From Schoenoplectus triqueter (Eukaryota; Streptophyta; Magnoliopsida; Poales; Cyperaceae): a DNA stretch of 64,000 bases. The notes below the pieces were generated by a model. That model saw only the letters and a program-made list of their open reading frames with translations, was not told where the DNA came from and did no database searches. Below, one piece after another: positions 33,561-47,300 of the stretch. The first letter of the stretch is position 1; every line of letters starts with the position of its first letter. Position numbers and translations under genes: made by a program. The stretch is from NCBI GenBank assembly GCA_964058805.1, contig CAXKVV010000144.1, positions 1 to 64,000 of the forward strand, written 5' to 3'.

Positions 33561-36500
33561 GTTATCGGCGGTACCGAGGGCGTCGGGTATCGTTTTCATG
33601 TTTTCGGCGCCCGGACTAGTTTTCGGCGGTACGGAGGTCGTCGTGTCCCGTTTTAATGTTTTGCGTGCCCGGACTCTTTTTCGGCGGTACCGAGGGCGCC
33701 CGGACTCGTTTTCACCGGTACCGAGGGCCTCAGATCAAGTTTTCAAGTTTTGCGCGACTAGACTCTTTTTTGACGGTACCGAGGGCGTCGTGTCTCGTTT
33801 TCTTGTTTTGCGCGCTCGGACTCGTTTTCGCCGTATTGAGGTTGTCGGGTCCCATTTTCATGTTTTGCGCGCTCGGACTCGTTTTTGGCGGTATCGAGGG
33901 CGTCGGGTCCCATTTTCATGTTTTGCGCGCCCGGACTCATTTTCGACGGTACCGAGGGCATCATGTCCCGTTTTCATGTTTTGGGCGCCCGGACTCGTTT
34001 TCGGGGGTCTCGAGGGCGTCGGGTCCCGTTTTCGGCGGTATCGAGGGCGTCGGGTATCGATTTCATGTTTTACGCGCCCGAACACATTTTCGGCCGTACC
34101 GAGGTAGTCGGGTCCGGTTTTCTTGTTTTGCGCGCCCAGACTCGCTTTCGGCGGTTCCGAGGGCGTCGGGTCCCGTTTTCACGTTTTGCGAACCAAGACT
34201 CGTTTTCGGCAGTACCGTTTCGGCAGTACTGAGGGCGTCGTGTCTCGTTTTCTTGTTTTGCGCGCTTGGACTCGTCTTCGTCGTATCGAGGTCATCGGGT
34301 CCCGTTTTCATGTTTTGCGCGCTCGAACTCGTTTTCGGCGGTCTCGAGGGCGTCGGGTCCCATTTTCATGTTTTGCGCGCCCGGACTCATTTTCGGCGAT
34401 ACCGAGGGCGTCGGGTCTGGTTTTCACGTTTTGCGCGCCCTCGTTTTCGGCGGTTTCGAGGGCGTCGGGTCCCGTTTTAAAGTTTTGCGCGTCCGGACTC
34501 GTTTTCATCGGTCTCGAGGACGTCGGGTCCCGTTTTCGGCGGTATCGAGGGCGTCAGGTATCGTTTTCATGTTTTGCGCGCCTGAACTCATTTTCGGCGG
34601 TATCGAGGGCGTCGGGTCCCGTTTTCATGTTTTGCGCACGGGGACTAGTTTTCGGAGGTACCGAGAGCGTCGGATCCCGTTTTCATGTTTTGCGCGCCCG
34701 GACTCGTTTTCGGCGGTATCGTGGCCGTCGGGTCCTATTTTTTTGTTTTGCGCGCCCGGAATCATTTTCAACGGTATCGAGGGCGTCGTGTCTCGTTTTC
34801 TTGTTTTGCGCGACCGGACTCATTTTCGGCGGTACCGAGGGCGTCGGGTCCCGTTTTCATGTTTTGCGCGCGCGGACTCGTTATCGGCGGTACCGAGGGC
34901 GTCGGGTATCGTTTTCATGTTTTGGGCGCCCGGACTAGTTTTCGGCGGTACTGAGGTCGTCGTGTCCCGTTTTAATGTTTTGCGCGCGCGGACTAGTTTT
35001 CGGATGTACCGAGGGCGTCGGGTCCCGTTTTCATGTTTTGCGCGCTCGGACTCGTTTTCGGCGTATCGAGGTCATCGGGTCCCGTTTTCATGTTTTGCGC
35101 GCTCGGACTCGTTTTCGGCGGTCTCGAGGGCGTCGGGTCCCAATTTCATGTTTTGCGCGCCCGGACTCATTTTCGGCGGTACCGAGGGCGTTAGGTCCCG
35201 TTTTCATGTTTTCGGCGCCCGAACTCGTTTTCGGGGGTCTCGTGGTCGTCGGGTCCCATTTTCGGCGGTATCGAGGGCGTCGGGTATCGTTTTCATGTTT
35301 TGCGCGCCCAAACACATTTTCGGCGGTACCGTGGGCGACAGGTCCCATTTTCATGTTTTGCGCGCGTGGACTAGTTTTAGGAGGTACCGAGGGCGTCGGG
35401 TCCCGTTTTCATCTTTTGCGCGCCCGGACTCGTTTTCGGCCGTACCGAGGGCGTCCGGTCTAGTTTTCTTGTTTTGCGCACTCGGACTCGTTTTTGACGG
35501 TACCGAGGGCGTCGGATCCCATTGTCACGTTTTGCGCGCCCGGACTCGTTTTCGACGGTACCGAGAGCGTCTTGTCCCATTTTAATGTTTTGCGCGCTCG
35601 GACTCGTTTTCGGCGGTCTCGAGGGCGTCGGGTCCCGTTTTCGGCGGTATCGAGGGCGTCGGGTATCGTTTTCATGTTTTGCGCGCCCGAACTCATTTTC
35701 GGCTGTACCAAGGGCGTCAGGTCCCGTTTTCATATTTTGCGCGCGCGGACTAGTTTTCGGAGGTACCGAGGGCGTCGGGTACCGTTTTCATTTTTTGCGT
35801 GCCCGGACTCGTTTTCGACGGTACCGAGGGCGTCGTGTCTCGTTTTCTTATTTTGCGCGCTTGGACTCGTTTTCGACGTATCGTGGTCGTTGGGTCCCGT
35901 TTTCATGTTTTGCGCGCTCAGACTCGTTTTCGGGGGTCTCGAGGGCGTCGGGTCTCGTTTTCGGCGGTATCGAGGGCGTCGGGTATCGTTTTCATGCTTT
36001 GCGCGCCCGAACTCATTTTCGGCGGTATCGAGGGCGTCGTGTCCCGTTTTCATGTTTTGCGCGCGTGGACTAGTTTTCGGCGGTACCGAGGTCGTCGGGT
36101 CCCGTTTTCATGTTTTGCGCGCTCGGACTCGTTTTCGGCAGTACCGAAGGCGTCGTGTCTCGTTTTCTTGTTTTGCGCGCTCGGACTCGTTTTCGGCGTA
36201 GCAAGATCGTCGAGTCCCGTTTTCATGTTTTGCGCGCTCGAACTCGTTTTCGGCCGTCTCGAGGGCGTCGGGTCCCATTTTCATGTTTTGCGCGCTCGGA
36301 CTCATTTTCGGCGATACCGAGGGCGTCGGGTTCGGTTTTCACGTTTTGCACGCCCGGTCTCGTTTTCGGCGGTACCAAGGGCGTCGGGTCCCATTTTAAT
36401 GTTTTGCGCGTTCGAACTCGTTTTCGGCGGTCTCGAGGGCGTCGGGTCCCGTTTTCGGTGGTATCGAGGGCGTCAGGTATTGTTTTCATGTTTTGCGCGC

Positions 36501-39500
36501 GCGGACTAGTTTTCGGAGGTACCGAGGGCGTCGGGTACCGTTTTCATTTTTTGCGCGCCCGGACTCGTTTTCGGCGATACCGAGGTCGTCGGGTCTCGTT
36601 TTCATATTTTGGGCGCCCGGACTCGTTTTGGGCGGTACCGAGGTCGTCGGGTCCCTATTCATGTTTTGCGTGCCCGGACTCGTTTTCGGCGGTACCGAGG
36701 CCGTCGGGTCCCGTTTTCAAGTTTTGCGCGCCCCGACTTCAAGTTTTCGGCGGTACCGAGGGCGTCGTGTCTCGTTTTCTTATTTTGCGCGCCCATACTC
36801 ATTTTCGACGGTACCGAGGGCGTCGGGTCCTGTTTTCATGTTTTTCGCGCCCTTTCTCGTTATCGGCGGTACCGAGGGCGTCGGGTGTCGTTTTCATGTT
36901 TTGGGCGCCCGGACTCGTTTTCGGCGAGACCGAGGGCGTCGGGTCCCTTTTCAATGTTTTGCGCGCTCGGACTCATTTTCGGCGGTCTTGAGGGTGTCGG
37001 GTCCCGTTTTCGGAGGTACCGTGGGCGTCGGGTCCCGTTTTCATGTTTTGCGCGCGTGGACTAGTTTTCGAAAGTGCCGAGGTCGTCGGGTCCCGTTTTC
37101 ATGTTTTGCACGCCCAGACTCGCATTCGGCGGTACCGAGGGCGTCGGGTCTCGTTTTCTTGTTTGGCGATCCTTGACACGTTTTTAGCGGTAACGAGGGC
37201 GTCGGGTCCCGTTTTCATGTTTTGCACACCCAGACTCGTTTTCGGTAGTACCGAGGGCGTCGAGTCCCGTTTTCATGTTTTGCGCGCCCGGACTCGTTAT
37301 CGGCGGTACTGAGGGCGTCGGGTATCGTTTTCATGTTTTGGGCGCCCGGACTAGTTTTCGGAGGTACCGAGGGCGTCGGGTCCCGTTTTCATCTTTTGCG
37401 CGCCCGGACTCGTTTTTGACGGTACCGAGGGCGTCGTGTCTCGTTTTCTTATTTTGCACGCTCGGACTCGTTTTCGGCATATCGTGGTCGTCAGGTCCCG
37501 TTTTCATGTTTTGCGCGCTCGGACTCGTTTTCGGGGGTCTCGAGGGCGTCGGGTCTCGTTTTCGGCGGTGTCGAGGGCGTCGGGTATCGTTTTCTTGTTT
37601 TGCGCGCCCGAACTCATGTTCGGCGGTACCGAGGGCGTCGTGCCCCGTTTTCATGTTTTGCGCGCGTGGACTAGTTTTCGGCGGTACCGAGGTCGTCGGG
37701 TCCCGTTTTCATGTTTTGCGCGCCCGGACTCTTTTTCGACAGTACCGAGGGCGTCGTGTCTCGTTTTCTTGTTTTTCGCGCTCGGACTCGTTTTCGGCGT
37801 AGCGAGGTCGTCGAGTCCCGTTTTCATGTTTTGCGCGCTCGAACTCGTTTTCGGCGGTCTCGAGGGCGTCGGGTCCCATTTTCATGTTTTGCGCGACCGG
37901 ACTCATTTTCGGCGATACCGAGGGCGTCGGGTTCGGTTTGCACATTTTGCGCGCCCGGACTCGTTTTCGGCGGTACCAAGGGCGTCGTGTCCCGTTTCAA
38001 TGTTTTGCGCGTCCGGACTCGTTTTCGGCGGTCTCGAGGGCGTCGGGTCCCGTTTTCGGCGGTATCGAGGGCGTCAGGTATCGTTTTCATGTTTTGTGCC
38101 TCCGAACTCATTTTCGACGGTACCGAGGGCGTCGGGTCCCTTTTTCATGTTTTGCGCGCGCGGACTAGTTTTGACCGATGGCGACGGGTCCCGTTTTCAT
38201 ATTTTGCGCACTCGGACTCGTTTTCGGCGGTACCGAGGGCGTCGTGTCTCGTTTTCTTGTTTTGCGCGACCAGACTCATTTTCGGCGGTACCGAGGGCGT
38301 CGGGTCCCGTTTTTAAGTTTTGCGCGCCCGGACTCGTTATCGGCGGTACCGAGGGCGTCGGGTATCGTTTTCATGTTTTGGGCGCCCGGAATCGTTTTCG
38401 GGGGTCTCGAGGGCGTCGGTTCCCGTTTTCGGCGGTATCGAGGGCGTCGGGTATCGTTTTCATGTTTTGCACGCCCGAACTCATTTTCGGCGGTACCGAG
38501 GGCGTCGAGTCCCGTTTTCATGTTTTGCGCGCGTGGTCTAGTTTCGGCGGTACCGAGGTCGTCGAGTCCCGTTTTCATGTTTTGCGCGCCCCGGACTCAT
38601 TTTCGTTGGTACCGAGGGCGACCTGTCTCGTTTTCTTGTTTTGCGCACTCGAACTCGTTCTCGGCGTATCGAGGTCGTCGGGTCCCGTTTTCATGTTTTG
38701 CGCGCTCGAACTCTTTTTCGGTGGTCTCGAGGGCGTCGGGTCCCATTTTCATGTTTTGCGCGCCCGGACTGATTTTCGGCGATACCGAGGGCGCCTGGTC
38801 CGGTTTTCACGTTTTGCGCGCCCGGACTCGTTTTCGGTAGTACCGAGGGCGTCGGGTCCCATTTTCATGTTTTGCGCGCGCGTACTAGTTTTCACCGAGG
38901 ACGTCGGGTCACGTTTTCATGTTTTGCGCGCCCGAACTCGTTTTCGACGGTACCGAGGCCGTTGGGTCCCGTTTTCTAGTTTTGCGCGCCCGTACTCATT
39001 TTCGTCGGTACCAAGGGCGTCGTGTCTCGTTTTCATGTTTTGGCCGCCCGGACTCGTTTTCGCGGGTCTCGAGGGCGTCGGGTCCCGTTTTCGGCGGCAT
39101 CGAGGGCGTCGGGTATCGTTCTCATTTTTTGCGCGCCCGAACTCATTTTCGGTGGTACCGAGGGCGTCGAGTCCCGTTTTCATGTTTTGCGCACGTGGAC
39201 TAGTTTTCGGAGGTACCGAGGGCGTCGGGTCCCGTTTTCATCTTTTGCGCGCCCGGACTCGTTTTCAGCGGTACCGTGGACGTCGGGTCTCGTTTTGAAG
39301 ATTTGCGCGCCCAGAATCTTTTTCAACGGTACCGAGGGCGTCGTGTCTTGTTTTCATGTTTTGCGCTCCCTAACTCGTTTTTGGTGGTAACGAGGGCGTC
39401 CGGTCCCGTTTTCTTGTTTTGCGCCCCCGGACTCGTTTTCGACGGTACCGAGGGCGTCGGGTCCCGTTTTCACGTTTTTCGTGCCCGGACTCGTTTTCGG

Positions 39501-41389
39501 TGGAACCGAGGGCGTCGAGTCCCGTTTTCATGTTTTGCGCGCCCGTACTCTTTTTCGGCGATACCGAGGGCGTCGGGTCCCGTTTTAGTGTTTTGCGCGC
39601 TCAGACTCGTTTTCGGCGGTCTCGAGGGCGTCGAGTCCCGTTTTCGGCGGTATCGAGGGCGTCGGGTATCGTTTTCATGTTTTGCGCGCTCGAACTCATT
39701 TTCGGCGGTACCGAGGGCGTCGGGTCCCGTTTTCATGTTTTGCGCACGTGGACAAGTTTTCGGAAGTACCGAGGTCGTCGGGTCCCGTTTTCATGTTTTG
39801 CGCGCCCGGACTCCTTTTGGGTGGTACCGAGGTCGTCGGGTCCCTTTTCATGTTTTGCGTGCTCGGACTCGTTTTCGGCGGTACCGAGGCCGTCGGGTCC
39901 CGTTTTCACGTTTTGCACGCCCTGACTCGTTATCGGCGGTACCGAGGGCGTTGGGTGTCGTTTCCATGTTTTGGGTGCCCGGACTCGTTTTCGGCGATAA
40001 CGAGGGCGTGGGGTCCCGTTTCAATGTTTTGCGCGCCCGAACTCGTTTTCGGCAGTCTCGAGGGCGTCGGGTCCCGTTTTCGGCGGTATCAAGGGTGTCG
40101 GGTATCATTTTCATGTTTTGCGCACTCGAACTCATTTTCGGCGGTACCGAGGGCGTCGGGTCCCGTTTTCATGTTTTGCGCGCATGGACTAGTTTTCGGA
40201 CGTACCGAGGTCGTCGGGTCCCGTTTTAATGTTTTGCGCGCCTAGACTCGTTTTCGGCGGTACCGAGGGCGTCGGGTCCCGTTTTCACGTTTTGCGCGTC
40301 CAGACTCGTTTTCGGCGGTTCCGAGGGCGTCGGGTCCCGTTTTCATGTTTTGCGCGTCCGGACTCGTTTTCGGCGGTCTCGAGGGCGTCGGGTCCCATTT
40401 TCGACGGTATCGAGGGTGTCAGGTATCGTTTTCATGTTTTGCGAGCCCGAACTCACTTTCGGCGATAACGAGGGCGTCGGGTCTCGTTTTCATGTTTTGT
40501 GCGCCCAGACTCGTTTTAGGCCGTACCGAGGGCGTCGGGTACCGTTTCCTTGTTTTGCGCGCCCTGACTTGTTTTCGGCGGTCCCGAGGGCGTCGGCTGT
40601 CGTTTTCATGTTTTGCGCTCCCTGACTCGTTTTTGGCGGTAACGAGGGCGTCGGGTCCCGTTTTCAAGTTTTGCGCGCCCGGACTCATTTTCGGCGGTAC
40701 CGAGGGAGTCGGGTCCCGTTTTCATGTTTTGCGCGTCTGGACTCATTTTCGGCGCTACCGAGGGAGTCGGGTCTCGTTTTAATGTTTTGCGCGCCCGTAC
40801 TCGTTATCGGCGGTCTCGAGGGCGTCGGGTCCCGTTTTCGGCGGTATCGAGGGCGTCGGGTATCGTTTTCATGTTTTGCGCGCTCGAACTCATTTTCGGC
40901 TGTACTAAGGGCGTCGGGTCCCGTTTTCATGTTTTGCGCGCGCGGACTTGTTTTTGGAGGTACCGAGGGCGTCGGGTCCTGTTTTCATGTTTTGCGCGTC
41001 GGGACTCATTTTCGGCGGTACCGAGGGCGTCGGGTCCCGTTTTCATGTTTTGGGTGCCCGGACTCGCTTTGGGCGGTACCGAGGTCGTCGGGTCACTTTT
41101 CATGTTTTGCGTGCCCGGACTCGTTTTCGGCGGTACCGAGGCCGTCGAGTCCCGTTTTCAAGTTATACGCGCCCGGACTCATTTTCGGCGATACCGAGGG
41201 CGTCGGGTCCCGTTTTCATGTTTTGGGCGCGTGGACTAGTTTCCGGAAGTACCGAGGTCGTCGGGTCCCGTTTTCATGTTTTGCGCGCCCAGACTCGTTT
41301 TCGGCGGTACCGAGGGCGTCGGGTCTCGTTTTCATGTTTTGCGCTCCCTGACTCGTTTTTAGCGGTATCGAGGGCGTCGGGACCCGTTT

Positions 41390-44300
41390 TCATGTTTTGC
41401 GCACCCAGACTCGTTTTCGGCAGTACCGAGGGCGTCGGGTCTCGTTTTCACGTTTTGCGCGCCCGGACTCGTTTTCGACGGTATCGAGGGCGTCGGGTCC
41501 GGTTTTTATGTTTTGCGCGTCCGGACTCGTTTTCGGCGGTACCGAGGGCGTCGGGTCCCGTTTTCAAGTTTTGCGCTCCCGGACTCGTTTTCGGCGGTAC
41601 CGAGGACGTCGGGTCTCGTTTTGAAGATTTGAGCGCTCAGAATCTTTTTCAACGGTACCGAGGGCGTCGTGTCTCGTTTTCGTGTTTTGCGTGCCCGGAC
41701 TCGTTTTCGGCGGTAACGAGGGCGTCGGGATTCGTTTTCATGTTTTGTGTGCCCGGACTCGTTTTAGGCCGTACCGTGGGCGTCGGGTCCCGTTTCCTTG
41801 TTTTTTATGCGCCCGGACTCATTTTCCGCGGTAACGAGGGCGTCGGGTACCGTTTTAATGTTTTGCGCCCACGGACTCGTTTTCGGCGGTACCAAGGGCG
41901 TCGGGTCCCGTTTTCACGTTTTGCGCTCCCGGACTCGTTTTCGGCGGTTCCGAGGGCGTCGGGACCCGTTTTTTTGTTTTGCGCGCCCGTACTCGTTTTC
42001 GGCGATACCGAAGGCGTCGGGTCCCGTTTTCGGCGGTCTCGGGCGCGTCGGGTCCCGTTTTCGGTGATATCGAGGGCGTCGGGTATCCTTTTCATGTTTT
42101 CGCGCCCGAACTCATTTTCGGTGGATCGAGGATGTCGGGTCCCGTTTTCAAGTTTTGAGCGCCCGGCCTCGTTTTCGGCGATACCGAGGGCGTCGGGTCC
42201 CGTTTTCGGCGGTATCGAGGGCGTCGGGTATCAATTTCATGTTTAGCGCGCCCGAACTCACTTTCGGCTGTACCGAGGTCGTCGGGTCCCGTTTTCACGT
42301 TTTGCGCTCCCGGGCTTGTTTTCGGCGGTTCCGTGGGCGTCGGGTTCTGTTTTCATGTTTTGCGCGCCCGGACTTGTTTTCGACGGTACCGAGGGCGTCG
42401 AGTCCCGTTTTCACGTTTTGCGCGCCCGGACTCGATTTCGGCGGTACCGATAGCGTCGGCTCCCGTTTTCATGTTTTGCGCGCCCGGACTCTTTTTCGGC
42501 GATACCGAGGGCGTCGGGTCCCATTTTAATGTTTTGCGCGCTCGGACTCGTTTTCGGCGGTCTCGTGGGCGTCGGGTCCCGTTTTCGGCGGTATCTAGGG
42601 CGTCGGGTATCATTTTCATGTTTTGCGCGCCCGAAATCACTTACGGCTGTACCGAGGGCGTCGGGTCCCGTTTTCATGTTTTGCGCGCCCGGACTCGTTT
42701 TCGGCGGTACCGAGGGCGTCGGGTCTCGTTTTCATGTTTTGTGCTCCCTGACTCGTTTTTGGTGGTAACGAGGGCGTCGGGTCCCGTTTTCATGCTTTGC
42801 ACACCCGGAGTCATTTTCGGCGGTACCGAAAGCGTCGGGTCCCGTTTTCACGTTTTGCGCGCCCAGACTCGTTTTCGGCGGTATCGAGGGCGTCGGGTAT
42901 CGTTTTCATGTTTTGCGCGCCCTGACTCGTTATCGGCGGTACCGAGGGCGTCAGGTGTCGTTTCAATGTTTTGGGCGCCCAGACTCGTTTTCGGCAATAC
43001 CGAGGGCGTCGGGTCCCGTTTTCGGCGGTATCGAGGGCGTCGGGTATCGTTTTCAAGTTTTGCACGCCCGAACTCATTTTTGGTGGACCGAGGTTGTCGG
43101 GTCCCGTTTTCATGTTTGGAGCGCTTGGACTCATTTTCGGCGATACCGAGGGCGTCGGGTCCCGTTTCAATGTTTTGCGCGCCCGGACTCGTTTTCGGCG
43201 GTCTCGAGGGCGTCGGGTCCCGTTTTCGGCGGTATCGAGGGCGTCGGGTATCATTTTCATGTTTTGCGCGCCCGAACTCACTTTCGGCTGTACCGAGGGC
43301 GTTGGGTCCCGTTTTCACGTTTTGCGCTCCCGGAATTGTTTTCGGTGGTTCCGAGGGCGTCGGGTCATGTTTTCATGTTTTGCGCTCCCTGACTTGTTTT
43401 TGGCGGTAACGAGGGCGTCGGGTCCCGTTTTCTTGTTTTGCGCACCCGGACTTGTTTTCGACGGTACCGAGGGCGTCGAGTCCCGTTTCCACGTTTTGCG
43501 CGCCCGAACTCATTTTCGGCGGTACCGAGGGCGTCGGGTCCCGTTTTCATGTTTTGCGCGCCCGGACTCTTTTTCGGCGATCCCGAGGGCGTCGGGTCCC
43601 GTTTTAATGTTTTGCGCGCTCGCACTCGTTTTCGGCGGTCTCGAAGGCGTCGGGTCCCGTTTTCGGCGGTATCGAGGGCGTCGGGTATCATTTTCATGTT
43701 TTACGCGCCCGAAATCACTTTTGGCTGTACCGACGGCGTCGGGTCCCGTTTCCATGTTTTGCGCGCCCGGACTCGTTTTCGGCGGTACCGTGGGCGTCAG
43801 GTCTCGTTTTCATGTTTTGAGCTCCCTGACTCGTTTTTGGCGGTAACAAGGGCGTCGGGTCCCGTTTTCATGTTTTGCACAGCCGGACTCATTTTCGACG
43901 GTACCGAGGGCGTCGGGTCCCGTTTTCACGTTTTGCGCGCCCGGACTCGTTTTCGGCGGTATCGAGGGCGTCGGGTATCGTTTTCAAGTTTTCCGCGCCC
44001 TGACTCGTTATCGGCGATACCGAGGGCGTCTGGTCCCATTTTCGGCGGTATCGAGGGCGTCGGGTATCGTTTTCATGTTTTGCGCGCCCGAACTCATTTT
44101 CGGCGGACCGAGGGTGTCGGCTCCCGTTTTCATGTTTTGAGCGCCCGGACTCGTTTTCGGCGATACGGAGGGCGTCGGGTCTCGTTTTAATGTTTTGCGC
44201 GCCCGGACTCGTTTTCGGTGGTCTCGAGGGCGTCGGGTCCCGTTTTCGGCGGTATCGAGGGCGTCGGGTATCATTTTCTTGTTTTACGCGCCCGAAATCA

Positions 44301-47300
44301 CTTTCGGCTGTACCGAGGGCGTCGGGTCTCGTTTTCATGTTTTGCGCTCCCTGACTCGTTTTTGGCGGTAACGAGGGCGTCGGGTCCTGTTTTCATGTTT
44401 TGCACACCCGGACTCATTTTCGGCGGTACCGAGGGCGTCGGGTCCTGTTTTCATGTTTTGCACAACCGGACTCATTTTCGGCGGTACCGAGGGCGTCGAG
44501 TCCCGTTTTCACGTTTTGCGCGCCCGGACTCGTTTTCGGCGGTATCGAGGGCGTCGGGTATCGTTATCATGTTTTGCGCACCCGGACTCGTTATCGGCGG
44601 TACCGAGGGCGTCGGGTGTCGTTTCAATGTTTTGGGCGCCCAGACTCGTTTTCGGCGATATCGAGGGCGTCGGGTCCCGTTTTCGGCGGTATCGAGGGCG
44701 TCGGATATCGTTCTTACGTTTTGCGCTTCCGGACTCGTTTTTGGCGGTACCGTGGGCGTCGGGTCTTGTTTTTATGTTTTGCGCTCCCTGACTCGTTTTT
44801 GGCGGTAACGTGGGCGTCGGGTCCCGTTTTCTTGTTTTGCGCACCCGGACTCTTTTTCGGCGATACTGAGGGCGTCGGGTCCCATTTTAATGTTTTGCGC
44901 GCTCTGACTCGTTTTCGGCGGTCTCGAGGGCGTCGGGTCCCGTTTTCGGCTGTATCGAGGGCGTCGGGTATCGTTTTCATGTTTTGCGCGCTCGAACTCA
45001 TTTTCGGCTGTACCTAGGGCGTCGGGTCCCGTTTCCATGTTTTGCGCGCGCGGTCTAGCTTTCGGAGGTACCGAAGGCGTCGGGTCCCATTTTCTTGTTT
45101 TGGGCGCCCGAACTCGTTTTGGGCGACACCAAGGTCGTCGGGTCACTTTTCATGTTTTGCGTGCCCGGGCTTGTTTTCGGCGGTACCGAGGCCGTCGGGT
45201 CCCGTTTTCAAGATATACGCGCCCGGACTCGTTTTCATTGGTAGCGAGGGCGTCGCCTCTCGTTTTCTTATTTTGCGCGCCCGGACTTATTTTCGACGGT
45301 ACCGAGGGCGTCGGGTCCTGTTTTCATGTTTCTCGCGCCCTGACTCGTTATCGGTGGTACCGAGGGCGTCGGGTGTCGTTTTCATGTTTTAGGCGCCCGG
45401 ACTCGTTTCGGCGATACCGAGGGCGTCGGGTCCCGTTTCAATGTTTTGCGCGCCCGGACTCGTTTTCGGCTGTCTCGAGGGCCTCGGGCCCCGTTTTCGT
45501 CGGTATCGAGGGCGTCGGGTATCGTTTTCATGTTTTGCGCGCTCGAACTCATTTTCAGCGGTACCGAGGGCGTCAAGTCCCGTTTTCATTTTCGGCGGTA
45601 CCGAGGTCGTCGGGTCGTGTTTTTTATGTTTTGCGCGCCCAGACTCGTTTTCGGCGGTACCGAGGTCGTCGAGTCGTGTTTTTTATGTTTTGCGCGCCCA
45701 GACTCGTTTTCGGCGGTACCGAGGGCGTCGGGTCTCGTTTTCATGTTTTGCACTCCTTGACTCGTTTTTAGTGGTAACGAGGGCGTCGGGTCCCGTTTTC
45801 ATGTTTTGCGCACCCAGACTCGTTTTCAGCAGTACCGAGCGCGTCGGGTCCCGTTTTCACGTTTTGCGCGCCCGGACTCGTTTTTGGCGGTACCGAGGGC
45901 GTCGGGTCCCGTTTTCGGCGGTCTCGAGGGCGTCGGGTCCCGTTTTCGGTGGTACCGAGGGCGTCGTGTCTCGTTTTCTTGTTTTGCGCGTCCGGAATCG
46001 TTTTCAGCGTATCGAGGTCGTCGGGTCCCGTTTTCATGTTTTGCGCGCTCGGACTCGTTTTCGGCGGTCTCGAGGGCGTCGGGTCCCATTTTCATGTTTT
46101 GCGCGCCCGGACTCATTTTCGGCGGTATCGAGGGTGTCCGGTCCCGTTTTCATGTTTTGCGCGCCCGGACTCATTTTCGGCGGTATCGAGGGCGTCAGGT
46201 CCCGTTTTCATGTTTTGCGCGCCCGGACTCGTTATCGACGGTACCGAGTGCGTCGCGTCCCGTTTTCATGTTTTGCGCTCCCGGACTCGTTTTCGGCGGT
46301 ACCGAGGGCTTCGGGTCTCGTTTTCAAGATTTGCACGCCCAGACTCGTTTTCGACGGTACCGAGGGCGTCGTGTCTCGTTGTCGTGTTTTGCGCGCCCGG
46401 ACTCGTTCTCGGCGGTAACGAGGGCGTCGGGTCTCGTTTTCATGTTTTGTGCGCCCGGACTCGTTTTAGGCCGTACCGTGGGCGTCGGGTACCGTTTTCA
46501 TGTTTTGCGCGCCCGGACTCGTTTTCGACGATACCGAGGGCGTCGGGTCCCGTTTTAATGTTTTGCGCGCCGGGACTCGTTTTCGGCGGTCTCGAGGGCG
46601 TCGGGTCCCGTTTTTGGCGGTATAGAGTGCGTCGGGTATCGTTTTCATGTTTTGCGCGCCCGAACTCATTTTCGACTGACCAATGGTGTCGGGTCCCGTT
46701 TTCATGTTTTGAGCGCCCGGACTCGTTTTCGGCGATACCGAGGGCGTCGTGTCTCGTTTTAAAGTTTTGCGCGCCCGGACTCGTTTTCGGCGATCTCGAG
46801 GGCGTTGGGTCTCGTTTTCGACGGTATCGAGGGCGTCGGGTATCGTTTTCATGTTTTGCGCGCTCGAACTCATTTTCGGCTGTACCAAGGGCGTCGGGTC
46901 CCGTTTTCACGTTTTGCGCGCCCGGACTCGTTTTCGGCGGTACCGAGGGCGTCGGGTCCTGTTTTCATGTTTTGGGCGCCCGGACTCGTTTTGGGCGGTA
47001 CCAAGGTCGTCGGGTCGCTTTTCATGTTTTGCGTGCCCGGGCTCATTTTCGGCGGTACCGAGGGCGTCGGGACTCGTTTTCATGTTTTGCGCTCCTTGAC
47101 TCGTTTTAAGCGGTATCGAGGGCGTCGGGACCCGTTTTCATGTTTTGCGCACCCAGACTCGTTTTCGGCAGTACCGAGGGCGTCGGGTCCCGTTTTCACG
47201 TTTTGCGCGCCCGGACTCGTTTTCGACGGTATCGAGGGCGTCGGGTCCGGTTTTAATGTTTTACGCGTCCGGACTCGTTTTCGGCGGTACCGAGGGCGTC